NCBI GenBank assembly: GCA_017311185.1
Contig: JAESUZ010004906.1
Location: forward strand, 1 to 64,000
Direction: 5' to 3'
Source of the DNA: Proteles cristata cristata
Lineage: Eukaryota; Chordata; Mammalia; Carnivora; Hyaenidae
DNA length: 64,000 nt
Shown in pieces: positions 46,346 through 58,494 of the stretch. The notes beneath the pieces were generated by a model. It made no database searches. It was not told the DNA's origin and saw only the letters and a program-made list of their open reading frames with translations. The stretch's first letter is position 1, and each line of letters opens with the position of its first letter. Made by a program: the position numbers and the translations under genes.

Positions 46346-48528
46346 TTAATTTTAATAAAAGGATAATAAAAACTCTTTGTGAAAACTTAATTGTTTAAAT
46401 GGATTTTCTGTGCTTAAAATTTCTTGTGTATGTTAATTTAAAAATTCTTCAGCTCCAAAAGCTAAAGAATTCATTAAATAGTGTCTATGTTGTTATTTGA
46501 TGCAATGAAACAATGAGCAAAGTTTGATAACTGAACGTGGCAACTCATGAAAAGACCAGACTATTAATGCTCAACTTTTATGAGTCACAGCACACAGGAA
46601 AAAAAGACGTTGTAGTCCTCTCTCGGAATGCTGCTAAAGCAGTGCCTACAGTTCCCGATAACACAAGATGCTGATAGCATTATTTACTTTTAACCCAATT
46701 TGGGGCTTTTGGTTCCGTCACTATTTCTTGCTAGTCTCCTTCATTCTCCCTCTTATTTCTCAAATTTAACATCCTCAGCAAGATGTGTCCATTTCGTCTC
46801 CATCTATTCCAGTCAATACCCTACAAAAGGCTCATCATCTAACATGGCTTTTGACTATGTTATAATCACTTGATTATAGAATCACTCCTGATATTTTTCA
46901 TACACTCAGTTACTTCATCCCAGCCATCATCAGTTGAACCTTGAGTATTAAGGGCATTTCTGCTATGACTAAGACTCTGCAGTAAATAGTCTTTAGGAGA
47001 CAAAGATATATAAATAGTAAATTTGGCTTGACCATTCTCTTCTTTAACGTTTTAAAGTCTAAAGCTCAGAAGCCTACCCTTTTTTTTGAGTCTTCTTAAG
47101 TCCCTATCTCCTTCGCTGCCTCTACCTTCATCCTAACATCAGAGTTTATATCTCCTTATTAATATTCTTTTACAGGAGTTTGTTACTGCCCAAAATAAAC
47201 TGTCATACCCATATATCCGATGGAACCCACATCATCATTGTCTCAATTACTTAAATAACATTTCCACATATAATCTTATACCTTATTCTCCAGTCTTATA
47301 TATCTCACATTCTGATGGACTTTTCATCTCAAATAAGTTAAACGTTCAAAACTTGATTTAGACTTCCATAGCTGGCCAATACAAGATAAGTAAATTACTG
47401 CTTATCTGTTCTACTGATTGCCTAAAACTTCTGGTCAAAGTATAAATAGGAAACTCTGAGGACTCTGAAAAGATGAATTGGAAAGAGGGATGCCAAAACC
47501 TGAAGGAGGAACAATAATAGGCATGACTTTTCTGTTTGTATTTTTTCTAATTTTTTTCTTCTGGCTTTAACCCAAAAGTAGTCTCATCCAGTGTAAAAGT
47601 ATTCAACAGGTAGGAGAAGTAGAGAGGAAGCTTGTCTTTCTCAACTTGGAAAACTAATATCTGTGTTCCAGAAAGTATGTATGTTTGGAGTTTTGCTTTT
47701 TCACTTTTCCTTACCACCAATACCTCCCCCTCCCCCAGCCCTGCCTGTAGGGGAGCATCAGTTTCAGAGCTGCACTGCAGCAATGAAAGCAGTAACAGGG
47801 ATACCTAAAGCTAGTTTTCTGGCCAAAGGAAATAGGAGAGATAGGCCCTGTGGACCCAGGAGTATGAAGCAATCCCTAATCTCTTCCTCTATTTTCTCAT
47901 AACCTTACATCAAAGACAGCCCCAGTCACGCAGAACCATGTAGCAATACAGATACATAAAACTCTAGGAGAAATTCTCTCTTTCTACTCAGGTAATCAAA
48001 AAAAAAAGGGGGTAAATTATATGCCTGCATTTAGCTGTTCAATCTAGAGACATGTATCCTTTATGAACTTTGAAAATGGTTTAGTATTACTTCTATCAAA
48101 TATTCCTCTTTCACTTTTTTGCGCTCACTTTCTGAAACTCTTTTTAACTAGATGTTAAGCTTCCCGGCTTAGTCTTCAATGACTGCAACATTTTCTCATC
48201 TATTTTCCAATAATATGCATTTTTTTCAACTTTCTAAGGGATTTTCTTAATTTTTCTCCCCAATACCCAAATTATATTTTCTTTTTCTCCGCCATACTTT
48301 GCTTTCTTATGGGTTTTTTCATGTTTTCTAATGGTTTTGCTTTTGGTTTTATTTATTATCTTGTTCTTGCATCATCAATGCAATCTTTTAAAATATTTCT
48401 AGAATATGAGTTAGTATTCTATTATTGGATATTATCTTTTCAGTTTTCGAAGTTTCTTTCTGTTTTCTGAATCTTCTATTTACTCTGTGCTCATTTCTTT
48501 TCTCTTTCATTTGTGTTTGTGACATTAC
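46346..48528. other. Unassigned AT-rich non-coding sequence
   Basis: No gene is seen. A short L2-like patch is possible near 47318-47360 (TGGACTTTTCATCTCAAATA), but its context does not support a longer element. ORFs of 78-79 codons overlap on opposite strands at 47547-47902 and have no domain. Confidence 0.4.
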
Positions 48529-48668
48529 ACACACACACACACACACACATATGCATCATATGTATACATATGTGTGTATATACATATGTATATGTATACA
48601 TACGTGTATGTGTATGTATACATATATATGTATATGTGTGTATATATATACACACATATATATATATA
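48529..48668. repeat. Compound (AC)n/(TATG)n microsatellite
   Basis: An (AC)n run starts at about 48529 and passes into mixed ATATGT/GTATAC units to about 48668. ORFs of 87 and 95 codons here are translations of the repeat and not genes. Confidence 0.9.
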
Positions 48669-48704
48669 GCCTTTGTCCCTGTTCCTAACACAGAACTTGT
48701 AAAA

Positions 48705-49446
48705 TAGTTGGAATTTCCCAGGTGATAGAAGTAAAATCCCAGGTGATAGAAGTGAAAGGAGTGTCCTTTATTATCCAAAGAAAGTTCCTTTCAACCATAC
48801 CTGAGTTTATGCTAATGAAGTGACTCTTTGTGGGTTTCTGGATAAGTTCAGGATGGGGGCTGGTTGCTAAAGGAAACAACCATGTGATTAGAAGGTTGGA
48901 ACTTTCATTCCCCACCCCCAACCACTGCTAGAGGAGAGAGGGGCTAAAGATTGAGTTCAATAATCAATGGCCAATAATTTAATCTGTCATACCTATGTCA
49001 TTGAAACTCCACAAAATCCCTAAACAGCAATGTTCAGAGAGCTTCCCAGTTGGCACTCACATACACATGCCAGAAAGGCAGCCCACCCCAGTTACACAGA
49101 ACAAAATCTCCTATATTTGGACCCTTCTGCAACTCCTTCCAGTCCCTACATACTTCTTTATCTGACCTTTCATTTACGTCCTTTATAATAAACCAGTAAC
49201 AGCAAGTGCAGTGTTTTCTGGAATTTTATGAACTGTTCTAACAAACTATCAAACATGGAAGGAAGGGTTATAGAAACAACTTTGTAACAAAGTCAGACAG
49301 AAGTGTAGGGAACCGCGGAACATGATATGTGTGACTGGCATCTGAAGCGAGGGCAGTCTGTGGTACTGAGCCCTTAAACCTGTGGAGTCATGCTAACTCC
49401 AGGTAGTGTCAGAATTGAATTGCATTAGAAGATACCCAGTTGGTGT
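48705..49446 (+). mobile_element. Older LTR, left part, disrupted by a younger LTR
   Basis: The segment runs from just before the tandem duplication through AACCATGTGATTAGAAGGTT, AATCAATGGCCAATAATTTA, GTCATTGAAACTCCACAAAA, CTTTATAATAAACCAGTAAC and TGACTGGCATCTGAAGCGAG to GATACCCAGTTGGTGT. I recognise this series as a recurrent old mammalian LTR-like repeat but do not name it. Its end resumes at 49872. Confidence 0.6.
48716..48757. repeat. 21-bp tandem duplication
   Basis: TCCCAGGTGATAGAAGTAAAA (first copy, 48716-48736) is followed directly by the same unit with one G-for-A change (48737-48757). It lies at the left edge of the older LTR. Confidence 0.85.
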
Positions 49447-49702
49447 TGTAAAAACTCCCTTGGGTCAAAAGGCGAGGGGCTTGCAAATGAGGATACCCAT
49501 TGTTTGATCTCAAACTCTATTTGGTTAAAAGGTCAGGGGTTCAGCAACCTAGCGCCTCCTGGCTGCAGCAAGCCCGAGATGTAAAGCTTTAGTGAACATT
49601 GTGATTAGAACAGTCAAACATGTTCTTCAAGCAACTGTTAAGCAACCCCCCACCTCTAACCGCAAAATTCTCGCTTCTGTACACCAGCTTCGCCCCTCTC
49701 CT

Positions 49703-49710
49703 TATATAAA
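49703..49710 (+). promoter_or_regulatory. LTR TATA box
   Basis: TATATAAA sits 77 bp upstream of the LTR's AATAAA signal, in the place expected for the U3 promoter, so the LTR could in principle start plus-strand transcription. Confidence 0.75.
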
Positions 49711-49786
49711 CCCTGAGCTATGGCTCGATGGCGTGCTCTTCCGAGGACTTTTCGCGTGCTCAGGAGGGGCCATCAGGCCAGACTAA

Positions 49787-49792
49787 AATAAA
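49787..49792 (+). terminator. LTR polyadenylation signal
   Basis: AATAAA in the R region, followed about 20-35 bp later by a GT-rich stretch (TTTTGTGTTTTGTGGG), the usual downstream element. Confidence 0.75.
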
Positions 49793-49871
49793 CCTGAATA
49801 ACCAACTCCTTTTGTGTTTTGTGGGCTCTGTCCTCGGTGATTCTCCTTTGGAAAGGGAGGCCTAACAGTAT

Positions 49872-49925
49872 CTGAGAATTAGAGAAATGTTATTGGAAAA
49901 TACACCACAAATTTGGTGTCAAGAA
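49872..49925 (+). mobile_element. Older LTR, right part
   Basis: CTGAGAATTAGAGAAATGTT and ACCACAAATTTGGTGTCAAG continue the older LTR-like repeat directly from the left part when the younger LTR and one copy of its 4-bp duplication are removed. Confidence 0.6.
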
Positions 49926-50320
49926 AAAAAAACCACACTTTTGCATCAGCGTATTATGCATAAAAACAGCTCAGCCTTTCTCTTCCACATGAGAATTTCT
50001 GTAGTCTAGAAAACACCATTTTTATTCTTTGGAATTGTTGATTGGCAGGTTTTGCTTTAAGACGCAAAAGTAGAAAACTGGCCATCGCGCTGGAAGGAGA
50101 GTGGGTGGTCCATAAAACATCAATTTGGATGTCTGAAATATCAAAGTGCCTAAAAGCTGCCCTACCTCTCAGCAATACAGATGCTTATATTTCTTCAAAG
50201 AAGGTACTTGTGTAATTTTGTGGCTTGTGCTAGGGAGTAACCCTGATGACAGATAATTGATAAATTATCAATTATTGATAAAACCGTTCATATTTTCCAT
50301 GCAGATTTCAATTAATGACC
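49926..50320. other. Unassigned non-coding sequence with a short palindrome
   Basis: No gene or repeat is recognised. A near-perfect AT-rich palindrome lies at 50253-50275. Confidence 0.4.
50253..50275. repeat. 23-bp AT-rich palindrome
   Basis: The 11-base arm ATAATTGATAA is mirrored as TTATCAATTAT around a single central A. It can fold into a hairpin. No function can be assigned. Confidence 0.85.
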
Positions 50321-50929
50321 TTCTGTATTACTTATCTACTGCTATAACAAATTGTCAAAACCTAGTGACTTATAACAAGACAAATGTATAATCTCACTTT
50401 TTTTTAGATCGTAAGTCCATGTGGGCTCAACTGGGTCCTATGCTTATTCACAAGGCTGGAATCAAGGTGTTAGCACTGTTGTATTCCTTATTGGACGCTC
50501 TTGGGAAATCTGCCTTCAATGTAATTGAGTTTGTTGGCTACATTCAATTTTTGTGACTGTAGGAACGAAAGTCCCCATTTACCTGTAGGCTGTGAGCTGG
50601 GGAAGGTTCTTCATTCCTGGAAACTACTGGCATTCCTTCTCATTCCTTCCACGGGATCCTCCAGCCACAAAATGCTGAGTCCCTTCCATGCTTCACATCT
50701 CTGACTTTTCCTTGTGGTGCATTTCTCTAACTCCAGCCAGAGAAAGTTCTTTGCCTTTAGAAGCTGCTGTGGTTAGACTGGGTCCACTCAGATAATCCAG
50801 GAAATTTTTCCTATCTGAAGGTCCATAACCTTAAATATAACTGTCCCTTTTGCCATGTAATGTAACATATTCACAATTTTCGGAGATTTGGGTATGGACA
50901 TTTTTGAACAAGCCATCCTACCTACTACA
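50321..50929 (-). mobile_element. MaLR/MLT1-type LTR, minus strand
   Basis: The plus strand shows the complement layout: TTACTTATCTACTGCTATAA, AAACCTAGTGACTTATAACA, ACTGGGTCCTATGCTTATTC with AAGGCTGGAATCAAGGTGTT, and the end TCCTACCTACTACA. Confidence 0.7.
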
Positions 50930-51700
50930 CTTTCCTCTTAGTCCCATCTCATTCCAACATTCTATTATAATTGCAATTTGATAGCCCTGGGCATCTATAG
51001 AATTTTGCAAAGTACATCATCCAGCCTCAAGTTCAAACCACTCAATATATAGTCTAGGTAATAGTAACAATAGAACAAGACTGGAATTAGACCATTTATC
51101 TGTAATACTAGGTGCTAAATTATGGAAGAATACCTATAGAATTCTGAAAGAAAATTGTTTTCAATCTAAAATTCTATACTTCAAAAATCTACCAATTCAT
51201 TCTGATTACAGAATAAAAATATTTTTAAACAATCAAGGACTAAAAACTGTATGTTCCATGTACCCTCTTTTAAGACACTACTTGAAAACATGCCCCAGCA
51301 AGACAAATAAGTAAACCAAAAAAGAAGACATGAGATTTAAGAAACAGTAGAGGTAATGCAGCTTATAAAAGAAAAGAATCACAGAAAATTGGCTGGGCCT
51401 TCCTCCTACTCACCTACATGCATTCTTTCTCATACACAAAAATAAATAAATAAACATTAAAAAAATTAAAAATACACTTCCATATATCACCACTCTAAAG
51501 TCAATCTGGCCAGAAGCAAGACTTGCTTAGACAAATAAAATATAGCAGTAGTAACACTGTGTAACTTTCAAAATTGAACCATGAAAGAACTTCAGCTTCT
51601 ATTTAGAACTCTTAACATTCAAAGCCAAACAGTGTTTTGAGAAGGTTAAGGCATATGGAAAGGCTACATGGTAAAAAAATAAATAAATAAATAAATAAAA
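50930..51700. other. Unassigned AT-rich non-coding sequence
   Basis: No gene or element recognised. AAATAAA-type simple repeats are at about 51441-51460 and 51676-51702. Confidence 0.4.
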
Positions 51701-51719
51701 ATAAGAGGATTCTTGGTCA

Positions 51720-51975
51720 ACAGCACCAAGTGGACTCCCAGTTAACACAGAGCCCCAACTGCTTGCCAAGGGATTTGATGTAGACATTCCAGGTCAATGA
51801 ATTCCAGTTGAGAATTCAGTGGACTTCAGCCTCTACCAAAACCATTCATGGAACAGAAGTATTGCATAGTAGAGTCCAGTCAGTCTATAGAATCATGAGT
51901 GATACTAAATGATTTTGTTGTTTAAGCTACTAAGTTTTTGGAGTGGTTTATTATGCAACAAAGGATAATCCAAAC
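51720..51975 (+). mobile_element. MLT1-type MaLR LTR 3' part, plus strand
   Basis: The end GTTGTTTAAGCTACTAAGTT, TTTGGAGTGGTTTATTATGC and GGATAATCCAAACA is characteristic of MLT1. The left limit is uncertain. Confidence 0.65.
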
Positions 51976-54850
51976 AAATCCATTTAATATATTTAATCCA
52001 TTTAATAGATTTTCAGTGCTGTATTAGCATATTATCCCTTGGATTATCCATTTACTCAAATATCTTATGTCTAGCTTTCGTATCTTTTGGCTATCTACTG
52101 GCTATGCATAAATGATTACCCCTTATTAGTAATTGCTAGTGAGGCATATGTCCTGTCTCTTTTCAAAACAATTTATTGCTTTTCTGAAAACACACGTACC
52201 ACATGTATAACACCATTGGAAAATTTCCTTTTCAGAGTTAAAAATAATCACTTAGAGTTTACTCCAATGTTCCTTCTTACAAAAATTTATTGCACTATCA
52301 TCTTACCAAGAAACTTCGCACATGCCATTATCATCCTAATTATTTTGACTCATTTTTGGATACAGATATAGGCTTACACATACACATTCAAAAAAATTTT
52401 TTAACTTCTATTATCCTCCAACAATACATGTTGAATTATATAACAAATACTTAAGATGATCTCTGGATGTATACTCCATGTCAGTTAGTTAAAATTATAC
52501 TTGGGACCTTCTCATTCATATAAGTACACTAACTTTATGAGGTAAGACCTTGTACTTTATATCTGTTATCAGAGCCCCCAAGTCTTACACTTCTAAACAG
52601 CCTTACTTCCACTAAGGCTGCTCTTTACTCACTGTTTCTGTAACCTCATTTCACCTTCATGTTCTCTCGGTCCATGAGCCTTTTCTGATTTTACTTACAA
52701 TAACCTTCCCCTGCTTGTTCTCCATGATCAACCATTTCAGTGGCTCTTATACAAGCATTCTTGTTATCACCAGGCTCTCTGTCCCTGTCCTGTGTTAATA
52801 CCTATGGCATTCAAGCATGATTGAAGAAAAATACCGTGCAATTTGCGGCCTTACGATCCAGCTGGGATCTCTCTGTAACTGAGCATAATTTCTCATCTTC
52901 TCAGTTCCCTTATATATTTCCCTCATGGCTATTTTAAACATTTACCATTCTTCTCAAGCCCTCAGCTTCTCTAAGCCTACTTGATTCTCAGCCCATGATC
53001 TCACATCATGTTATTCAACCTCTATTCATTTATTTAGCTTATATTTGGAAGAAATTATTCTTCTCCTTCCTAGACTAAATTCTCAAGAGTTAATCTCTAA
53101 TTATTGACTCCTTTGTAAGGACCTCTCCATTATCTCCTTCTATTGAATGTATCAATACATATTATGGCTTTTTATAGATTTATGGACTGCCATGGCTCTC
53201 ATGGCCTTCCTCCTAGACTTTTGCAATCGTCTATTAAAACTCATGTTCTCTAGGCCTCATTGGGGACACATTGATAATAACTCAAGATTCTCTAGCTTGT
53301 GATCCTACAACTCTGCTTAATTATTTCCCAGTGTTTTCTATCTTTCTTCCTAGATTCCAGAGATATATTTTAATCTATTTTCCTTAGATACATCCCACTG
53401 TCTTTATGTAGGTTTACATCATTCTCTATCATTTACTATCATCTTTACTGAGTCAGGAGGGGGAAAAGAAAAATGTGTGTAAGTCTGCTATCTTGAATTC
53501 ACTGTTCATTTTTCACAATATGCTGATCTTATTTTACACATGCAATACATTTCTAGGTATCTCTGAGACTACTAACTTATTTAATAAAAAAAAAAAAAAG
53601 ACTTTTTTTTTCATTCTTAGAAATTTTCCTGTTTCCTCTGATGCAAGTATTTCATCTATTCTTTCTTGTGTTGCAGACTTTCCTCAAATTTCTGTGATCC
53701 TTTTTTGCTTTTTCATATGTAAGACTGTGGCATTAGAAAGGCTTACTAGATACCCTATGTGAATTGCTGAGCAGCTTGGTTGACAGACTTTGTTTTAAAT
53801 TGAGTGAGGGGAAGAACTGACCATTATGCTAGGGGACCCCTTCTCTGAATCTATTATGCCTCTGGGACCCTGCCAAATAGAGATCAGATAACTCTTTGAC
53901 TGTAGTTGCTTTCAAAGATATTATAGACTATGTTTTCCTTCACTCAAATAATCAGTCACCACCTCTTCTACTTTCTGAAGTCAATAGATTTTTTTAATGT
54001 TATGTTCGCTGATGATTCCATCTCCAGCCCATTGTTTCTGTTGAGCAATACCTCTTTAGTGTCATTACGGTTTCTGTTAACTAGGCCGTGGGAGGAAATA
54101 TTGATAAACATATCTTTATCTAGCATGAAACTAGAATCTAATTTTTCATTTTTGCAACTGATTTTTTGAAATGTAAATTCCACAGTCTCTCTACCTCTTT
54201 CCCTAGCAGTAAATCATTGGCATTAAACTTTTATTGATTTCTGATCATTAAAATATTAAATAGCAATGGAATCAATGATCTTGGTATTAACAGAATGATC
54301 TAATTCAGGCTTATCATCTGTGCACAATGATTTATTCCCAGCATGTTGAGAATACAGAAAAATTTCTTGTTCTTTAATGTCTGGCTACAAAGAATCTTGC
54401 CTTCCGTCAGTATCAGTCTAAGCCTAAGGTGACCATTCCTGGCCATTTATCTGCTTCTTTCTCCCATCATCATCTTAGCCCTTTATTTCCATCAGATCTT
54501 GGTGAGCCCAATATCATGAACAGTATTATGACCCTTGTCACCTCCTTCTGTAAGTCCTAAGTGGTTACCTTTACCCATCCACGTGTATGTCTAGACAGAA
54601 AAAAGGAAAGCAAAATTTTCATGGATTTTCCAATGATGACAGTGAATAGTTAGAGAGCTAACTGGGACAAACAATTCTGCCTCTACGTTTTTCTACCTCC
54701 AAGACATCTATCTAAAAGCTAAAGAAAGTAACAGAGGGGGGAAAAACCAGTTGAAAATCTATATCACTTTATCATTCAAACATTCACTGCATATGGTAAT
54801 GGCAGATTCCTTCATGATGGATCTAATGAAGCACCTACAAATTTCTTATG
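51976..54850. other. Mostly unassigned; possible L2 reverse-transcriptase relic
   Basis: No host gene is recognised over 2.9 kb. At about 54003-54030 the plus strand encodes FADDSISSP, which resembles the catalytic YADDSQIYISSP of L2. A sense L2 relic is therefore possible around 53930-54200. Poly-A/T runs are at about 53584-53610. Confidence 0.35.
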
Positions 54851-54860
54851 ACACTCACAT

Positions 54861-54990
54861 TTTTTTTTTAATTTAAGTAGGCTTTACACCCAATGTGGAA
54901 CCCAATGTAGGACTTGAACTCGACTGAGATCAAGACCTGAGCTGAGATCAAGTGTCAGATGTTTAACCAACTGAGCCACCAAGGCAACCA
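54861..54990 (-). mobile_element. Short CAN-SINE variant lacking the CT-rich body
   Basis: The plus strand has a T run, then AAGTAGGCTTTACACCCAAT, AGGACTTGAACTCG, GATCAAGACCTGAGCTGAGA, and AACTGAGCCACCAAGGCAAC at its end. It has the tRNA-like head and tail but no CT-rich region. Flanks ACACTCACAT and ACACTCAATT suggest a target-site duplication. Confidence 0.8.
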
Positions 54991-55000
54991 ACACTCAATT

Positions 55001-56496
55001 TTTGATTATACACAATTAAACATGAAGAGAATATTCCCCCAAATTGACATACAACATAGTTTGATTCTTTAGTTAGGTTTCCAGTCAATGAAAATATAAA
55101 TTACTCTGATAACAGGTTGCTGAAGTAGGGAGGTTTCTAGTATTCAGCTCACTTGCTATACTACTTAAATAAGGGGGGTTGGGGATGGGAATCTTTCCAA
55201 TATTACTGCTGCCATAGCATTAAAAATTACCTTCTTAGGATACTCAGTCTTTCTCTTAGTTACTCATCATGGAATATTCTATAAACATCTTTTACAAAGG
55301 TGAAGGGTAGAAAGCTCCAGAGAACCCCAACTAAGGAAATGGGGGTTAGGCCATATGGACTGCTTAATATAATTGTAGCCTCCAAACTCAGAGATAAATG
55401 CCAAGTGTCTATGAAGACAAAACTGCTATTAGAGAAATCATGAGAATGAATTGTTTGCTCTTAACAAAGTGCATGTGATATTTACCACAAATTGTCCCTG
55501 AGGATTAAATATCGATGGGACAGTATAGAGGCTATTTCCTGTTTAATGGATAATTTTTCTAAAAGGTAATATCATGATACATAATAATATAAAACAAACA
55601 CATGCAAAAGATTTTAACTCATTCATTAATGAGAAAACAAGCGTTCAAAGAATTCAAACTACCACACTTATGTAGGTTAATCAGGAATGCAGAAATGAAT
55701 TCACAAATAAATTCAAAACTATATTTTTTGGGGGTGTAAGTGGATCAATTTTCTGTCACTCAACAGAATTCATTTACATAAGGAAAGTAGTCAGTCACAT
55801 TGCTATCAGTTATCTATAATTTATAGTTTAAAAACAGCTCAATGACAATAGAAGGCTGAGACAGTCTGGAGAAGTAACCTACTCAGGACATGTTCCTAAT
55901 CTTAGCATTTTGACCATTTCAAAGTCTTCCACAATCTCTCCTGACACTAGCAATATTGATCTTTAGCCTACTTTTTACATGATGTTTTTGCTATCCTTAC
56001 ACCATCATTGTCCTGATAAAATGCAGAACCCTTGATTGTAGATGCTTCTCCCGCTTCCCTAGCTTCTGAGACCACTCACTTTCAGGTGCATGTATGTAAG
56101 AAATTAGGTAGGCTTCAAGAAGTCACATGCTGTTGCACCATCAGGATTCCCAAAATGTATTTGTAACTCTTTCAATGTTTCCTAACTGGAATGAAAATAA
56201 ACCAATTTCAGCTTGAGCCATTATTCTCACCAAACCTCAAATCTGGAATACTTGCGGTCTTGCCCACTCCCCAGAACCCATCTGCTTCTCTCACTGCATA
56301 TTCCACCACTGGGTCTCTTTTTGTCCACTATTACAGCCCCACCAACCTTATTTGGAACCTTGAAAACACCAAGATTTTTCCTGCTTCTGAGATGTAAGTA
56401 TGTTTTTCTACCTTCCTAGAAGCTCAGATCAAAATCACTTCTTCAGCGAAGAGACTTTTCTCCCTCTCATAAAATTCAGTGTATATTTAAAGGCTT
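55001..56496. other. Unassigned non-coding sequence
   Basis: About 1.5 kb without a recognised repeat or gene. Two overlapping 68-codon ORFs at 56191-56419 are in different frames and lack domains. Confidence 0.4.
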
Positions 56497-58055
56497 GAAA
56501 TCATGAAAAGTATTCTTTCCAACCACAAGGGAATGAAATTAGATATTAATAACAAAAGGAAACATGGGAAATCAACAAATACATGACATTAAACAACACA
56601 CCACTAAATTGCCAAGGGATCAAAGAAGAAATCACAAGGGAAATTAGCAAACGTTGAGGTGAACGGAAACCAAAATGCCAACACATAAAATCACGGGATG
56701 CAGCTAAACAGTGCTTAGAAGGAAATTAATAGCTATAATGCTTATATTTAAAAATCTCAGCTTAATAACTTAAACGTCCACCTTAAGAAACAAGAATAAG
56801 AAGAGCAAACTAAACAAAAACCAAGCAGAGGAAAGGATATAATAAAGATCAAAGTGGAAATAAATAAAATAAATAAAACAACAATAGTTAAGATAAATAA
56901 AAACATTATCATGAAATATCCTTTGAATGGCAACAAAATTCACGAGCTTTAATTAGACTCACCAAGAGAAAATGAGGATTAAAATTGCTAAAATCGGGAA
57001 CGAAATAGGAAGCAGCAATACTGATATTATAGAGTTCAAATAAGTATAACGAAATACTAGGAATAATTATATATGAAAAGTTCAATAATCTGGGTGGACA
57101 AATTCCCAGAAATATACAAATTATCAAATTTGACTCAAGAAGAAATAGAAATTCTGAATAGAACTTACAAGTTAAAAAAAAAAAAGAATTATCAAAAGGA
57201 GTTTACACATGAAAATTTAGGCCCAGGTGACTTTACTTCTAGGTGTTTAAAGGATTAGTACCAATCCTTCAAGATTCTTGGAAAAAGAAAAAAAACAAAA
57301 ACCAAAAGAAAAAAAAAACAAAACAAAACATTGAGACGTTTCCCAACTTACGCTATGAGGCCAGTATTAGTGTGATACCAAAATAAGACAAAGGCATCAC
57401 AAGAAAAGAAAGCTACAAACCAATTACTTACTAATATAAATGCAAAAAAATGTTCAACAAAATAACAGCAAACTATAGCAACATATAAAAAGAAATGCAA
57501 TTTTAATTTGTAACACAAATCATTCAATGTAATATACCATATTAGCATAATAAAGAAAAAAAATACCATCATCTTAATAGGTGCAAGAAAAACATTTGAC
57601 AAATCCAACACTTTCATGATAAAATCACTTAACAAACTAAGAAGAGAAAGCAGTTTTCTTATCCTCATAAAAGGCATCTATTAAAAAAAAATCAATAGTT
57701 AACATCATATTTAAAACTGAAGAATGGAATGTTTTCCCCTTAAGATCAGGACAACGATATTTACTCTTGATTTTCCATTCAGCTTTGCACTAGAAGTTCT
57801 AGCCAGGGAAATTAGACAAGAAAAAAGAAATAAAAGGCACCTAAACTAGAAAGCAGCAAAACTATATTCACAGATTATGAGATCTTATATATAAAAATGT
57901 CAAGAAATTAACTAAAAAACCTATTAGAACTAATAAATGAATCCAGCAGCATTTCAGGATAAAAAAATCAATATAGAAGACCAATTGTACTTCTATACAC
58001 TAGCAATGAACAATACAAAAATTAAATTAAGAAAACAATTCTATTTGAAATGATA
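56497..58055 (+). mobile_element. Old L1 ORF2 fragment, plus strand
   Basis: A-rich sense strand with many stops. Recognisable pieces are GAATGAAATTAGATATTAAT (endonuclease-end region), GGCCCAGGTGACTTTACTTC at about 57220 (GPGDFTSRC, matching GPDGFTGEF), ATTTGACAAATCCAACACTT (57593 on, the AFDK region) and GCACTAGAAGTTCTAGCCAG (LEVLA). The 3' UTR is absent. Ancient and inactive. Confidence 0.85.
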
Positions 58056-58494
58056 TCAGAACCAACTGTACTCCCACTTTCCCAATAGGCTCTTCTAGGC
58101 AGAAGCTCCAGCTGAGAGAGGGGAGTTTGGCCTATTACTTAGCATTTGAAAATTTGATCACTATTTTCCACTGATAAGCCTAATTCCTGAACTAAAATGT
58201 TTGCAATGTAAAATGACTTTAGGACATTCTGTTACCTAAGTGGGTAACAGAAATATTCTAAGACAAATTTATTCTTAAACAAGTAGTATTAAATAAAAGC
58301 TGTCCTCTGATTGTATTATATTCTAGTCTGGTCTAACATAACAATGACAACTAGCAGGTTCATGAGACACATTGTCTGGTTTGTTCATTATTTATTGTTC
58401 AGCATCTAACCCAGTGCCTGGCCCATAATAAGTACTCAAACAATATCTATTAAAACTGAACAAATTAAGAAAAGAATAAACCATTAGAAGAGAA
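58056..58494. other. Unassigned sequence with an L2/MIR-type end
   Basis: At about 58375-58470 the sequence CCAGTGCCTGGCCCATAATA followed by AGTACTCAAACAATATCTAT resembles the sense 3' end of L2 or a related MIR. The rest is unassigned. Confidence 0.5.

Larger units (their letters stand above)
49447..49867 (+). mobile_element. Younger solo LTR (gammaretrovirus-like), 421 bp
   Basis: The LTR starts TGTAAAAACTCCCTTGGG and ends GGAGGCCTAACA. The U3 part has an imperfect direct repeat (CTTGGGTCAAAAGGCGAGGG near 49460; TTTGGTTAAAAGGTCAGGGG near 49528). A TATA box, TATATAAA, lies at 49703-49710, and AATAAA at 49787-49792 (83 bp apart), followed by a GT-rich stretch and U5. A 4-bp duplication, GTGT at 49443-49446 and GTAT at 49868-49871 (one mismatch), flanks it, as expected for gammaretroviruses. 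No internal sequence remains, so it arose by recombination between two LTRs. Only regulatory sequence is present; no viral protein can be made from it. Confidence 0.87.

Noticed and set aside
48425..48778. Overlapping ORFs of 87-95 codons rich in Tyr, Ile, Cys, His and Thr
   Set aside because: They are translations of an (AC)n/(TATG)n microsatellite.
53150..53260. L2 sense fragment suggested by a TAGACTTTTGCAATCGTC string
   Set aside because: In L2 this part should follow the FADD-type motif, but here it precedes the possible motif at 54003 by about 800 bp, so the order is wrong.
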